Shown here: piece by piece, positions 11,333 to 21,788 of the stretch | Position numbering within the stretch: the first letter of the stretch is position 1 | Layout: each line of letters starts with the position of its first letter | Assembly: GCA_014904845.1 (NCBI GenBank) | Contig: MU119203.1 | Location: 124,001-188,000 of the forward strand | Reading direction: 5' to 3' | Source: Acephala macrosclerotiorum | Taxonomy: Eukaryota; Ascomycota; Leotiomycetes; Helotiales; Mollisiaceae | DNA: 64,000 bases | Translations under genes and position numbers: made by a program | The notes under the pieces: generated by a model | Database searches by the model: none | Seen by the model: the letters and a program-made list of their open reading frames with translations, nothing else | Told to the model about the DNA's origin: nothing

Positions 11333-14300
11333 TTACCTCGTAGAGCCCTGTGTTCTCATTTTGCGAGCAAGCCAGTCTCCTAGCATTCCATCCAGACGCT
11401 GCAGGACTATTAGTACAAGAATAAGTGCCGCATTGAATAAGGTAGGAACTTACATTGGTGATATCTGCTAACTTCGCGTTTTCTTCCCTGAACAGATTCC
11501 CCGTAATTGGGTGCTCCGGACCAGCAGGGACTACCCCTGACTTGTCATATACCACGACCAACAGATCTTTGATATCCGCGTCGTCGTCAAAGAATGTCCT
11601 GAGGTGAGCATCACTCCACGTGGGAGTCGACGTGGAAGTTGTAGAGCTTCCGCCTTTCTTTTCCCGGGCGTCTTCCGCATCAATGAGCTCGGGTGAGGGT
11701 GATGATACTGGTGATGGTGGTTCTTCTTGGCTTGAAGTATCGACCATAAGCGGAGGAGGATACGACTGTACTGGAGATACCTGCACTGGCGACTCGGATA
11801 ATCTCTCCTCTGCAGGATTGCTTCTTTCAGTAGCTGGCTGCGAAGCAATGTAGCTGTCTGGGAAGCTGCCTGGAATGGGACGTTGAGCTTGCTTACTTGA
11901 TCCACGCATAGGTTCTTCGACTGGTGAGTCTTCGTCGGAAGAATCGAAATCGTCCAGCTCGACTCGAGACTTCGCCTTCTTGGTCTTCACTGGCTTAGAC
12001 TCGGAATTGCTTCGTAGCATTTTCGAGATTGCTCCTACTGACTTCTGCTCTTTCGGGGCTGTCATAATTGGAGCTGGAGCCCGTGAGGCTTCAGAAGCAG
12101 CTCGTTCTCGTGGTCCTCTGGCATTCTCTGGAGACATGCTGCGTGACTGCTGAGTGACTTCGTCTGATGCTTCTGGCTGTACCAAACGCATCGACGGTGC
12201 TTGCACAGACTCAGCTGGGGTTGCACGATTCGGCGCAGGGGCCTGTTGAGGCTCCGCAGGCTTAGTAGGTTCTCTCCCTTGGCCAGCCTTGCGAGTGGGT
12301 GATGTGTCCGTCCGAGGCTGCTTCTGCAGCTTACTAGGTTGTCTCTGTACCTCAGCAGTCTGAGCAAGAGCTTGCTCCTCAGTAACAACCATGTCACCGG
12401 AATCTCGGCTGGGTTCGGGGGATGATCTGGAGTTCTCGGTCGACTGTTTCCCAGTGATCAATTCATCGATCTCTTCATCGATCGAGGACTTGTTCTTCTT
12501 CTCCTTTCGTTTGAACAAACCGCTGAGCATTCCCGGTTTCTTCTCCTTCTCCTTCTTGTCTTTCGCCTTCTTGTCCTTGCTCTTCTCTGGAGAGTCCTTC
12601 TCCAATTTATCGAGACTTGGACGCTGTTTGAGCTCTTTTGAATCGTTGGATGTCCGTGTAGAAGTGCTCGAATCGTCTCGTAATAAGTTCGGGGTGAGTG
12701 TAATTTTCCTCGTCTCCACGGAATCATCCTTGAAGAACGAATCTGTGTTTCTGACAGTGCCATTCCGTGATTTGCTTTCCACCTTGCCTTCGAACATTTC
12801 ATCGCTGGTCCTGGTAGTGTCCGAGCTGGTTTTGGAGACGATGTCCTTCTCCTGCTCAACTGGCTCAGTCTTAACCTCACGAATCTCTGCTCGAGGCTTC
12901 AAGGGTTCGACTGTGGCCACTTCTTCCTCTTCGGCAGCCTGCTCCTGTTGTTCTCCGTTCTGCTCTTGTTGGCCATTCTGACCATAATAACCTTCCTCGC
13001 CTTCTTCTTCATCGGTGGAATAGTCATTATCCGAAGCCTCGACATAAGTAGGTGCGGTGAAGGTCACCGTCTTTGCATTTCTCCTTCGAATCGCCTTCTT
13101 CAAAGGATTTTTGGATTTCTCTGCTTGGTCTCCTAGCATTGTTGAAGTGAGCTATGAATGTCAGTTTCATAGATAAACCAATGTACGTTTCTCACACCTA
13201 CGTCAATATTCCTGTGTTTGTTGAGACGTGCTAGACGTTCCGTAGGTGTCTCAATGTGCTCTGCGGGTAAGTAGCCTGGAACAGCAATTAGAAGGGACTT
13301 CGATGAACTCAAGATAGCAAACACCAACCAATACTGCTGTCTTTGACTACCCTCACAAGCCACCAGTAGCTGTTACTATCATCCAGCAGGACCATAGTAT
13401 CGCCCTTTGTAGCATTCGCCTGACCTTCCACAGTTGCGACGAAAGTATGTAAGGCATACACGAATTCAAAATCAATGTCCTCTATATCTTGTAAGCATTT
13501 GCCACCCCAACCTGAATCAACACGTGTAGGGGAAGTAGGAAAGAAGTCGGAATCGTCATCTTCGTCTGAGGAGGCCTCGTATGGTATGGTAGGAATCCCG
13601 TTGTCCGAGTTCAGCTCATCGGGATCGTCCAGCTCGCCTTCGGGTTCTTTGTTCTCGGACTTAGACTTAAGAGTATGGAAAATATCCCCTTCGTCTTCAT
13701 CTTCTTCGAGCATGTTCATATGTGCCTCCAGAAGTTCGTCGGTGAGCTGTTCCAAGTCGAAGTCCTCGTCGTATGCCTCGGGGCGCGACTGAATCTTTGA
13801 GGCTGGCGTAGATAAGTCGTCTATCTTGTCTCCGTCGTAATTCGATTCGCTTCTCGTCGCGTCCAGTAACTCACCCTGAAAATGACGATACTTGCTTTTA
13901 TGGGTGTCCTGAACATCGTCCTTGTCGATTGGATCAGGTAGCACCCCTAGGGGGAAATACTCAGGCGTCTCGACGAATGGAGAAGAACTTTCACCGCACG
14001 CTTGTGATGGAGACTTCGTCGGAGTAGAATGCGTAAGAGAATCGGCGCGCTGGGGCCAGAGATGTGGAAGGGAATACCCACCATCGTCGATGGACGGGGA
14101 ACTCGATATTTTGTCCATCATATCGTCATCCATCCCGTCGTCGCCTTCCGCATCTGCCATGTCTGCGTCTTCGGCTGTCGATCCCGTAAGTCCTCCATTC
14201 TGAGCCACAGCTAGGTCGTCTTGTTGTTGCTGCAGATTCGCGCCATTTAAATTTGACGTTACTCCTGCCGCCAAATCATCTCCATATTGTTGTAATTGCT

Positions 14301-14582
14301 GAACTTCAGTCGTTGACCATTCCTTTGATACTCTTGGACTTCGGTGATTTTCTTCTGCTGCCTCCACTTTCAATTCGCGTAAAGTCTCTGCTTGATGAGG
14401 AGCCGGAGGCCCAGATCCTAAGGGAGCTGGATGTGCAGGCTGCCGTGTGTGGTCTTGTGCCGAGGGGGCATTTTGATCTTGCAGATCAATTGAGTCTGCG
14501 AAATGGTAAGTTAGCAATTGGTTGCTCTAGTCTTGTAAGTTGCAGATAACTTGCCTGCTCGAATTATTTCTGGTCGTAGCAT
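11333..14582 (-). CDS. Tea4/Bud14-like SH3 polarity protein
   Basis: Five exons (14582-14555, 14495-13329, 13275-13202, 13151-11454, 11398-11333) give about 1010 residues. The first exon encodes only MLRPEIIRA. It joins to DSIDLQDQN across a GC-AG intron (GCAAGT donor at 14554), because the downstream frame has no ATG. The SH3 domain is at about residues 352-408 (YALHTFVATVEGQA ... SYWWLVRVVKDSSIG, then YLPAEHIETP), and two short introns interrupt it or its C-terminal side. The rest is acidic, Ser-rich and disordered, with a basic GLFKRKEKK cluster. The last exon carries ITN|RLDGMLGDWLARK, a conserved C-terminal block. This matches fission-yeast Tea4 and budding-yeast Bud14, which bind PP1 and formins and mark cell ends from microtubule tips. 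It lies upstream of Ste50 on the same strand, but they are separate transcription units. Confidence 0.88.
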
Positions 14583-15612
14583 TGTGCCTCGCCTGCATTA
14601 AGTCCTCGGAACTGAATATAATTGTGTTCTAGGGTGTTCGTGAAAAGTGCGATCGTTGATGCACGTCTCCGCCCTGCTTCCAGGCCAACTAGAACATCCA
14701 ATGGAATGTGCAGAAGACCCCTTCAGTTGCTGATTCAAACGACGCGATAGATAGAGTAGGCCAAAGGAGCGATCGCAGTCGGGCTGGGATTGTTTCTCGA
14801 AAGGAGACGGGGAAATGGATCGACTGGAGCTCTCCAGAGCTTCGGCAGACGAAGGGAATTCGCAGAGAGTGACGAAAGGGCCGACTAGGCCTGCGTAGTC
14901 GATTGCAGAAGACTGAGGTCGTAAGAAATCGAAAGGAGCGTCGAGGCGTCGTGATCGTGAGGTCTGATTGTTGGTCCGCAATACTGAAACTTTGTTGGAC
15001 TAGCATGGTATACAAAAGCTTGGACCAAGCGTGAAGCTAATCTGCCTGATTCATTCCTCATTCCACCATCACAACCATATTTTATTTACACAACCTCAAA
15101 AATCTTCAAAGAGAAAATATCTAGAGCAAGCCTTTGCAAAGTTTACATTTGAGGCGCCACGTAGTCTGGCTCCAGCGCATGTTTTGAAGATTGCTAAGAT
15201 GTAAATTCGGTCGTCGCATCTGACCAACACATCTGCATGAAGGCTTTTATTTGGCGCTTTTCATTCCACGTCCTGGAATTTCAGCTGCTCGGGTTTATTG
15301 GAGTCTAAGAATAGGCCCGGGACCAAAAGCCACAGGAGGCTGGAAAAAGAACAGGGGTAAAACACTATTGACCACGAGACCGTTTCGACTATCGGACAAA
15401 CATGCAAGTACCAGATTCCAGAACTTGGATCCTGTTGATAGTACCGACTTATCAAAATTTACTGCAATTTTTTGCTAAGTTGTTGAGCCTGTTTATCGTC
15501 CGTAGATTGTCACGTGTCCTAAATTGGGGTGTCATGTCTCGATCTCGTTTCGTTGCCAATGAAACATTCTGATACTCGATTCATAATTGCAAGACCGACG
15601 AACCTTTTATTA
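14583..15612. other. intergenic region
   Basis: About 1 kb between the Tea4/Bud14 start and the 3' end of the UstYa-like pseudogene. Several short open frames overlap each other here without any domain or codon pattern that I trust. No feature was assigned. Confidence 0.45.
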
Positions 15613-16602
15613 TCATTCATTTTTATGATTACGGATACTTTCAAGTCGATCACTAGCTCTCCTCCCTGGTTTTACTTTGGCTCGCTTCTTATCAACTTGC
15701 TTCTCCCTCGTCCATTGTCTGATTGCAATAAAGTTCTTGCACCTATACATTGTACTGAAATTAGCAACTAGCCCAGGTTGACCCTCTGTCCACACATAAG
15801 GCACCAGGCCAATGTCCGCCGTACATATGACCTGCTGTCGAAGGAAGTTAAGACAGTGTCCAAACTTCAGTGTCAACAAGTCTCTGGTTGCAGGGAATAA
15901 GATAGCATACCAACGTACGCCTCCAAAATCTCTGGAGAGTTTGCGAATTCGTGCTCTCTGAGATTATGATAGTAGTCATAGTTGTATCAAGTCGCTTTGC
16001 GAAGCGGGTTCAGACAATACAGCTGGTGGAAGACTTGGACCAGAGCGATGAAGCCTCCTCCTTCCTCAAGGGGCAACTTTGCATTTCCTACTGGAATACA
16101 GGACTTATTTCAAAATTCTCTGGTACAATTATAGGCTTGACTGTTAATCTTTGAGCGGCCTGTTTTCAATCTGGAAAGAAAGTAGCTTACATTGTATGCC
16201 AAGTTCCTCCCACGTTTCATCAACCTCGATGCTAGCATTTTCACGATAAGTGTTGCCTCGAGTAAGCTTTGCGCCGAAGTTCACATCATGATAATGCAGT
16301 CCAAGATCTTGGGAGATGGGAGCTTTTCATATTCAGTCAAGCTCTGAACAAACATTGCTACAGTCACTTACAATGCAAATCCACATGATCGAAACAAAGG
16401 CTATCCAAGTCCTTGGGCCACTTCAACCCTACTACAAATGCAATGGCGCATGTGACAAGCCACAGAACTACCAATCTAGTTCTAGAGTTCCACGGGTTTA
16501 TTATTCGTCTGTCATGGTCCGATATTTGCGGTGCTAGAGTGAAGTATTGGTAGCTTCCACCCCGAAGACTTTCCTCCTTGGCACAGGGGCATAGCGTGAC
16601 AT
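15613..16602 (-). pseudogene. UstYa-like (DUF3328) oxidase, multiply broken
   Basis: Reading down from an ATG at 16602 (MSRYAPVP) the pieces of a UstYa-family protein appear in order: an N-terminal membrane helix (TRLVVLWLVTCAIAFVVG), an intron, LGLHYHDVNFGAKLTRGNTYR, ETWEELGIQ, a second intron, VPENFEISPVF, then HQLYCLNPLRK, an intron, and GHCLNFLRQQVICTADIG with FSTMYRCKNFIAIRQW. The lesions are a frameshift after the start, another before GNAKLPLEE, and an in-frame TGA after NPLRKAT. The first H-x-x-H-C-type motif is also altered (HQLYC). UstYa proteins are copper-binding membrane oxidases that act in fungal RiPP pathways (ustiloxin, cyclochlorotine). No precursor peptide, peptidase or other partner is visible nearby, so this is a lone relic. 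Confidence 0.82.
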
Positions 16603-18715
16603 CTGAAAACGCAAGGCTACAGAATACTTGCTCGTTCGAGCTTGAAAATAAGATGTACGTTAAAGCCCGTCAAAGAGAGCAAGAAGAGAATGCGGCCCGG
16701 ATTTCTCAGCCCTACGATATCGGTCCGTCTACTCAACAGTTCAGTCACACAAGCTATAGTAGAGTAATACGATTATCAAGAAACGTGACATCGAGTCATT
16801 CTTTGTTGAATAGACACTAGATCCTACATTGCACAGTGTATTCTATATTGATATTCTTTGAAGATTGCAGGCAATGCTTTGCTTTTCGTGATCGAAGGCG
16901 TTGTTGGAAAGGGCTGCGAAGCGTCGAGTGCTCAAGCGAGCGACTACTTTCTCCCCAAGTCCATTCACCTAGGTAAGTTGGGACATTCATATGTTTGTTG
17001 CACATCTGGTTGCACGGTCGCAATCGCAAACCCAACCGTGGTCTTTCTACTCTTACCTGTTTCCCACCACAACTACTTAGTTCCTTATCCGAGCGATGAA
17101 TAGCTTTCTAATGGTCTTTAGATCCTCGAGCCGCAATAGCTAGACGATTGGAATTTCGTTGTTGAGGTATTAATTGACTTAGTTGAGATTTCGCCTTGGA
17201 CTCGACTTGGGCTACGAGATTGAGGTCGAAGATGAGCGGTCAGAGAAGTGATCTATCTAAGTGGGCATTATTAACGGTGGATGACTGCAAGTCTCCTGTA
17301 ATCCTAATCTCCGGCGAAGTGAAGCAAAGTGAGCTGTGCAAGTTCTTGTTATCATTGTCATGCTGATCCTCATTTATTCTATGCTCACAAATTTCAAAGG
17401 CATTAGAAAAAGCTCAAGACACCGAGCTGAAAGGTTGGAAGAATGGCGACTGGCCTGAAGTTGAGCACATTGAAGCAATATCGATGAACTATATTTTCAT
17501 CTCGTATCCTTATTCAAAGAAAATTTAAGCTAGTCGGTACTGCATTATAGACTTCTAATAGACGTTGCAGGCAGGATCAGAAATTGCTAAGTCGAGAAAT
17601 AGAGATCCACGATACTATAAACACCCCTCAAGAAGATATGAGTAATTTTGAATTCGAGCGTCTAATTAAAGGACCTAATCTATTGGCTAGTGAAAGAAGA
17701 GAGCTCGATATCCAAAATGTTGTCCCGTTGCCAGACGATAGCTTTCTTCACCGCGTACACGGCATCCTCAGAACCGAGCCATATCGAGGAAAGTAAAACG
17801 CAACAAAGGACCGAAAGCTACCAGGGAATGCAATCGCCAACTCAGAAATCCTCGACAAGCTTCAAACTAGGAAAATCGATACTACCTAAAATACCAAGCC
17901 TCTCCTCACAAAATGGCCCTTCGCCCTTCCTCGCCCTCCAAAAGCCCCCGTCCAATTAAACCCTTCCGTGCCCTCAAATCCATGCACGTCCTTCGCCCTC
18001 CTTCGCCCTCCTTCGCCCTCTCGCCCTTCCACTTCGCCCTCTCACACCCAACCTACCAATCAACACCCTCTATTTCACGGCAACCTGCAGAAAAGGGCGA
18101 GAGGGCATGCGGGGTCGTCGCCCTCTCATTTTGCGAAGTGCAACAAACCTTTCTTGCCGACTTTCTATTGGCACCTAAAATGTAGGGTCTATGCCTTCGT
18201 ACTTTGTATACTCTGAGGGAAAGTAAGGAGGAAGAAGAAAGATTTTCGAGACCGCAAAGTGGAGGAGGAGAATCACGTGTAAGTCTCGCCATTCACAATG
18301 CCGAAAAGTCCTTCCGTCCACATAGATCCTTGACCGAGGTGAAGGGGAAATCGTTCTTCCGTTGGGATATCTGCTCACCTCTCTCTTTTCTCTGGTCTTT
18401 CGCTTTTTCTGTTTCTCTTCCTCTTCCGCTCGGTGGTGTGTTCGTTCTGTGTCAATTTAATCTCTTTCTCGAATTCTGGCGAAGCGCTCACTGGATTTCA
18501 TGTTGTTGTATTTATTCGATGAAGTTTGCAATTTGATCTCACGCGAAAGTCGGAAAGCTATTTACATACATTGACCCCATCTATCCTAAGTTCATTATAA
18601 AGGAAACAAGTAGTACACTGCATTCATCTCTTTCCCGTCATTGTTTACTCCCCTCCAACTCCCCTCCAGCCTCTACATTTGCTTCCTTCCTTCCTTCCAT
18701 TGTGTTTATATATAT
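16603..18715. other. gene-poor region with possible unrecognised exons and a minisatellite
   Basis: No gene can be supported with confidence. A plus-strand stretch at about 17228-17796 has intron-like breaks between coding-like pieces (MSGQRSDLSKWALLTVDDC ..., KALEKAQDTELKGWKNGDWP ..., NLLASERRELDIQNVV ...). I recognise no family and could not join it cleanly. A 10-bp minisatellite begins at 17991. CT-rich DNA follows up to the 3' end of the NADH dehydrogenase gene. Confidence 0.4.
17991..18043. repeat. CTTCGCCCTC minisatellite
   Basis: Three exact copies of the 10-mer CTTCGCCCTC (17991-18020) are followed by degenerate copies up to 18043. Related CGCCCTTC/CGCCCTCC words lie upstream from 17915. 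GAGGGC/GCCCTC words at 18095-18127 could pair as a small hairpin. The open frames reported across this block are repeat artefacts. Confidence 0.75.
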
Positions 18716-20615
18716 CTATTCTCGGGAAACATCACGGCCGAAAGCTTTCGACTTCAACCAGTCGAGAACGACGAGGACACGGTTGCGAGCTGTATGTCGC
18801 TTAGTACGAGTGTATAGCTTGAGGGAAAAGGGGGAACTCACTGCTAAAGCACATGCTCAAATACGCACTTCTCCAGAACAAATACGTCAACCCACCACCC
18901 GTAGCAAAGTTGCCATTCAACCAGCTCACATCCGCCACCGCCCTCTCACTCCCAATATACGCTAAGGAGCCTTGATGCGTGTAGTGGAACGGCTTGATAT
19001 CCTTAATCCTCCTCAATTGCTTCTCATGGGATTCAATTTGCTTTGCGATTTCAGCAGTGTTACCAGGAGTGATGTTCAAAGAAGAGCTCAAGTCATGGAT
19101 CTGCGACTCGATAGCTTCGCTCTTAGCCATAGTGTTAAAGAGACGGGCAAGGAAAGCTCCTTCTTGAGAAGCAACTTGGGCTGTTGGCGCGTAGCCTGCG
19201 ACGGCACAGTCACCTGAGGCCCAGATATCCTTGGTTCCTTGGACGACGAGGTATTCGTTGACGGCGAGACCTCTGCGTGAATCCTTTTGTGCGGGAATTT
19301 GGGACATGAGATCCTTGACGACGGGACGAACGGCGTTTCCAGTGGCCCAGACGAGGAGACCATAGGGCATGACTTCCGTAGTCTTCTTACCGTCCGGTCC
19401 GGTAGCTTCAGCTTCGACGGTCTTGTCTGTTACCTTCTTGACTGCGGTCTTGGTCATGATGGTGATCTTCTCCTCTTTGAAGGTGGATTCGGTGTAGTCG
19501 ATCAATTGCTTGGAGAACATGGGTAGGACGTTTGGCAGAGCTTCAATCAGGGTAACCTTGAACTTGTCACTAATTTCTGGGATCCACTTCTTGATATCTT
19601 GGTCGAAGAAGTCCTGGAGCTCACCGGCGAATTCAACACCAGTAGGTCCACCACCGACGACAACCATGTGCAGGAGACGTTCGACTTCCTCTGGAGATTG
19701 GTCCTTGAAAGTAGCAGTTTCGACACAGTCCATGATCTTCTTTCGAATCTGCTGGGCGTCACCGATTTCCTTCAAGAAGCAAGAGTGTTCCTTGACGCCG
19801 GGAATTCCGAAAGTGGCATTTTCAGCACCGACGGAGACGACAAGCATATCATATGGAACTTCAGTCTTGTTGGTAGCACCCTTGACATCGGAATTATCAT
19901 CGATGAAGACAACCTTACGCTCGGGATCAATCTTGGTGGCTTCAGCTTCGTAGAACTTCACGGCAGTCTTCTTATGTCTGGTTATGCTTCGGATAGGCTC
20001 CATGATGGATCGATGTTCGACAGTACCGGTTGTGCATGATGGCAGGAGGGGTGTGAATAGGAAGTAGTTTCGCGGTGAGATGACAATGACATTGTAGTTC
20101 TCGGTATCGAGCTTCTTGAGAAGGGAGACAGCTCCCCATCCGGTACCTGTTGATCAAAGGTTAGCATTGGCAGATAGAAGAAATCAGTTGAGAGAATTAC
20201 CAAGGATAACGAGGTTCTTCTTGTGTGGATCAGGCTCAAATTGGTCGTCAGGATGACGAAGACTTTGTTGTATTAGCGTAGGCATCATGTTGAATCAATC
20301 AGAATATACTTACTCCCAGACTCCCCAAGCAAGATACGCAGTCCCACCAATAGCACCCAGATAAGTCAACCTCCAAAGATTCCTGAAGAAACGGAATCGT
20401 TTTGGTTTCTTCACCGGCGCAACATCAGCATATCCGCGACGGAATTGCTGCTGCAACCTGCTCTTGTCAAGCAACATCCGGGAGCTCGGTCGCGCACGTA
20501 TGAGAAACTGTGCCTGCGATTGTGACGTCGCGAAGCCTCTGCGCGCAGCATTGGCAGCTCTAAAGCCAATTGATGAGGTAGGTAACCTCATCATTGCTCT
20601 TGTCGTTGACGCCAT
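18716..20615 (-). CDS. mitochondrial external alternative NADH dehydrogenase (NDH-2)
   Basis: Exons 20615-20314, 20262-20201, 20146-18842 and 18789-18716 give about 580 residues, with all three introns (51, 54 and 52 nt) in frame. The start MASTTRAMMR opens an Arg/Ser-rich mitochondrial presequence. A membrane anchor follows at about residues 80-99, next comes the FAD-binding G-T-G-W-G motif (122-126), then the NADH-binding VVVGGGPTGVEFAGEL (about 284-298). The short last exon encodes NRVLVVLDWLKSKAFGRDVSRE, the conserved amphipathic C-terminal membrane-binding segment of NDH-2. The N-terminal anchor suggests the intermembrane-space (Nde) type, which oxidises cytosolic NADH and passes electrons to ubiquinone without pumping protons. 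I see no EF-hand insertion, unlike the calcium-dependent fungal paralogue. Confidence 0.93.
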
Positions 20616-21788
20616 GCTCCAGAGATGGAGAACGATGTCGTTTCGTTCAGTTGAGGTGCTGAGGATTTCGCTGACCCAAAGCCAAAAATTTAGGTTGCAG
20701 GTCAAGGCACTCTAAAAGCAGATCTCCCCTAGCTCGACGAGGCCGAGCCCGATAAGAAAAAATTAGACAGCGAATCTACACCGAAAATTTGACGAGTGAG
20801 AATGTCGATGGCTAGGAAAAAGCAACTCGAGCAGCGTGAACTGCATCAAATTCCCTCACTATATCTCAAAATGTCCCACGTACTGTCAGAAAATTCAAAT
20901 TTTATGAGTCACTTGCAATCTTCAAGAACTTCCTCTTCTCTCAGCCATTTTCCTTCCCGCTTCTTAGGAGTTAACAACTCAAAAGTGGGCATTCCCCTTG
21001 CGCCGGATTTAGACCAAGTATCAAGCTTTGATCTCTTATTGACAACAGCGGCCCGTTGGATTCTATTGAATTTGATTGGCACATTCGAGTCAGACAGCTT
21101 CATTTAAGCTTGTGCTCAGCTCTGAGTGGCTTAGTGAGGACGGCTCTGCGGATGTGTCAAAGGATGGTCTCATGTCACAGGCATAGCACATGCCTAGTCA
21201 CTTCACTTCGACCGAGAGCTTAGTGAGGATGAAAGGAGATGATGGAATGATGAGGGGAAGGAGGCTATTTAATGGCCATGGCCCTCCTGGGTTTTCAGAG
21301 GGTCTTGAGTCATTGTAAATATCTGGGACATTGCAACTCCTCATCTTGTCGAAAATTATTTTGGACATTCTGAGTTCCCTCGATGTCCCAACTCCTCTTG
21401 GAACCTCAAGTATCGCCTAATGTACTACAAACATGGGAACAATTTGAAGGTCAACCGAGGATGTGATTGCTCGACATCAAGGATACATTACTCGCTAGCT
21501 CTCAAAGATATCTACCAATATCACCGTATCGTCGTCGTATGTCCAATGCAAATTGCATGAAGGTATCCTCCCGCTAGGTATATCTTTTCCCTTATGTTCT
21601 CGTACGTCCCTCTGCCGCTGTAACAACAAGCGTTCTATATGCCAAAACTCCACAACGTAAATGATATCCAAAATGCACAAATATACCACTCCTTTTTAAT
21701 TCCCCATCTGATGGTCGTACACCGAGCCACACCAACGCCACGCTATAAAACAGACCGAATTATTACCAGACGCCAAAGATGCATGCCT
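20616..21788. other. intergenic region
   Basis: About 1.2 kb between two minus-strand genes, containing the NADH dehydrogenase promoter and the PalH 3' region. Short open frames here carry no recognisable domain. Nothing further was seen. Confidence 0.5.

Noticed and set aside
12391..12981. 196-codon plus-strand frame inside the Tea4/Bud14 gene
   Set aside because: Antisense of an acidic Ser/Lys-rich disordered region, so it stays open by composition; the sense strand has conserved SH3 and C-terminal blocks.
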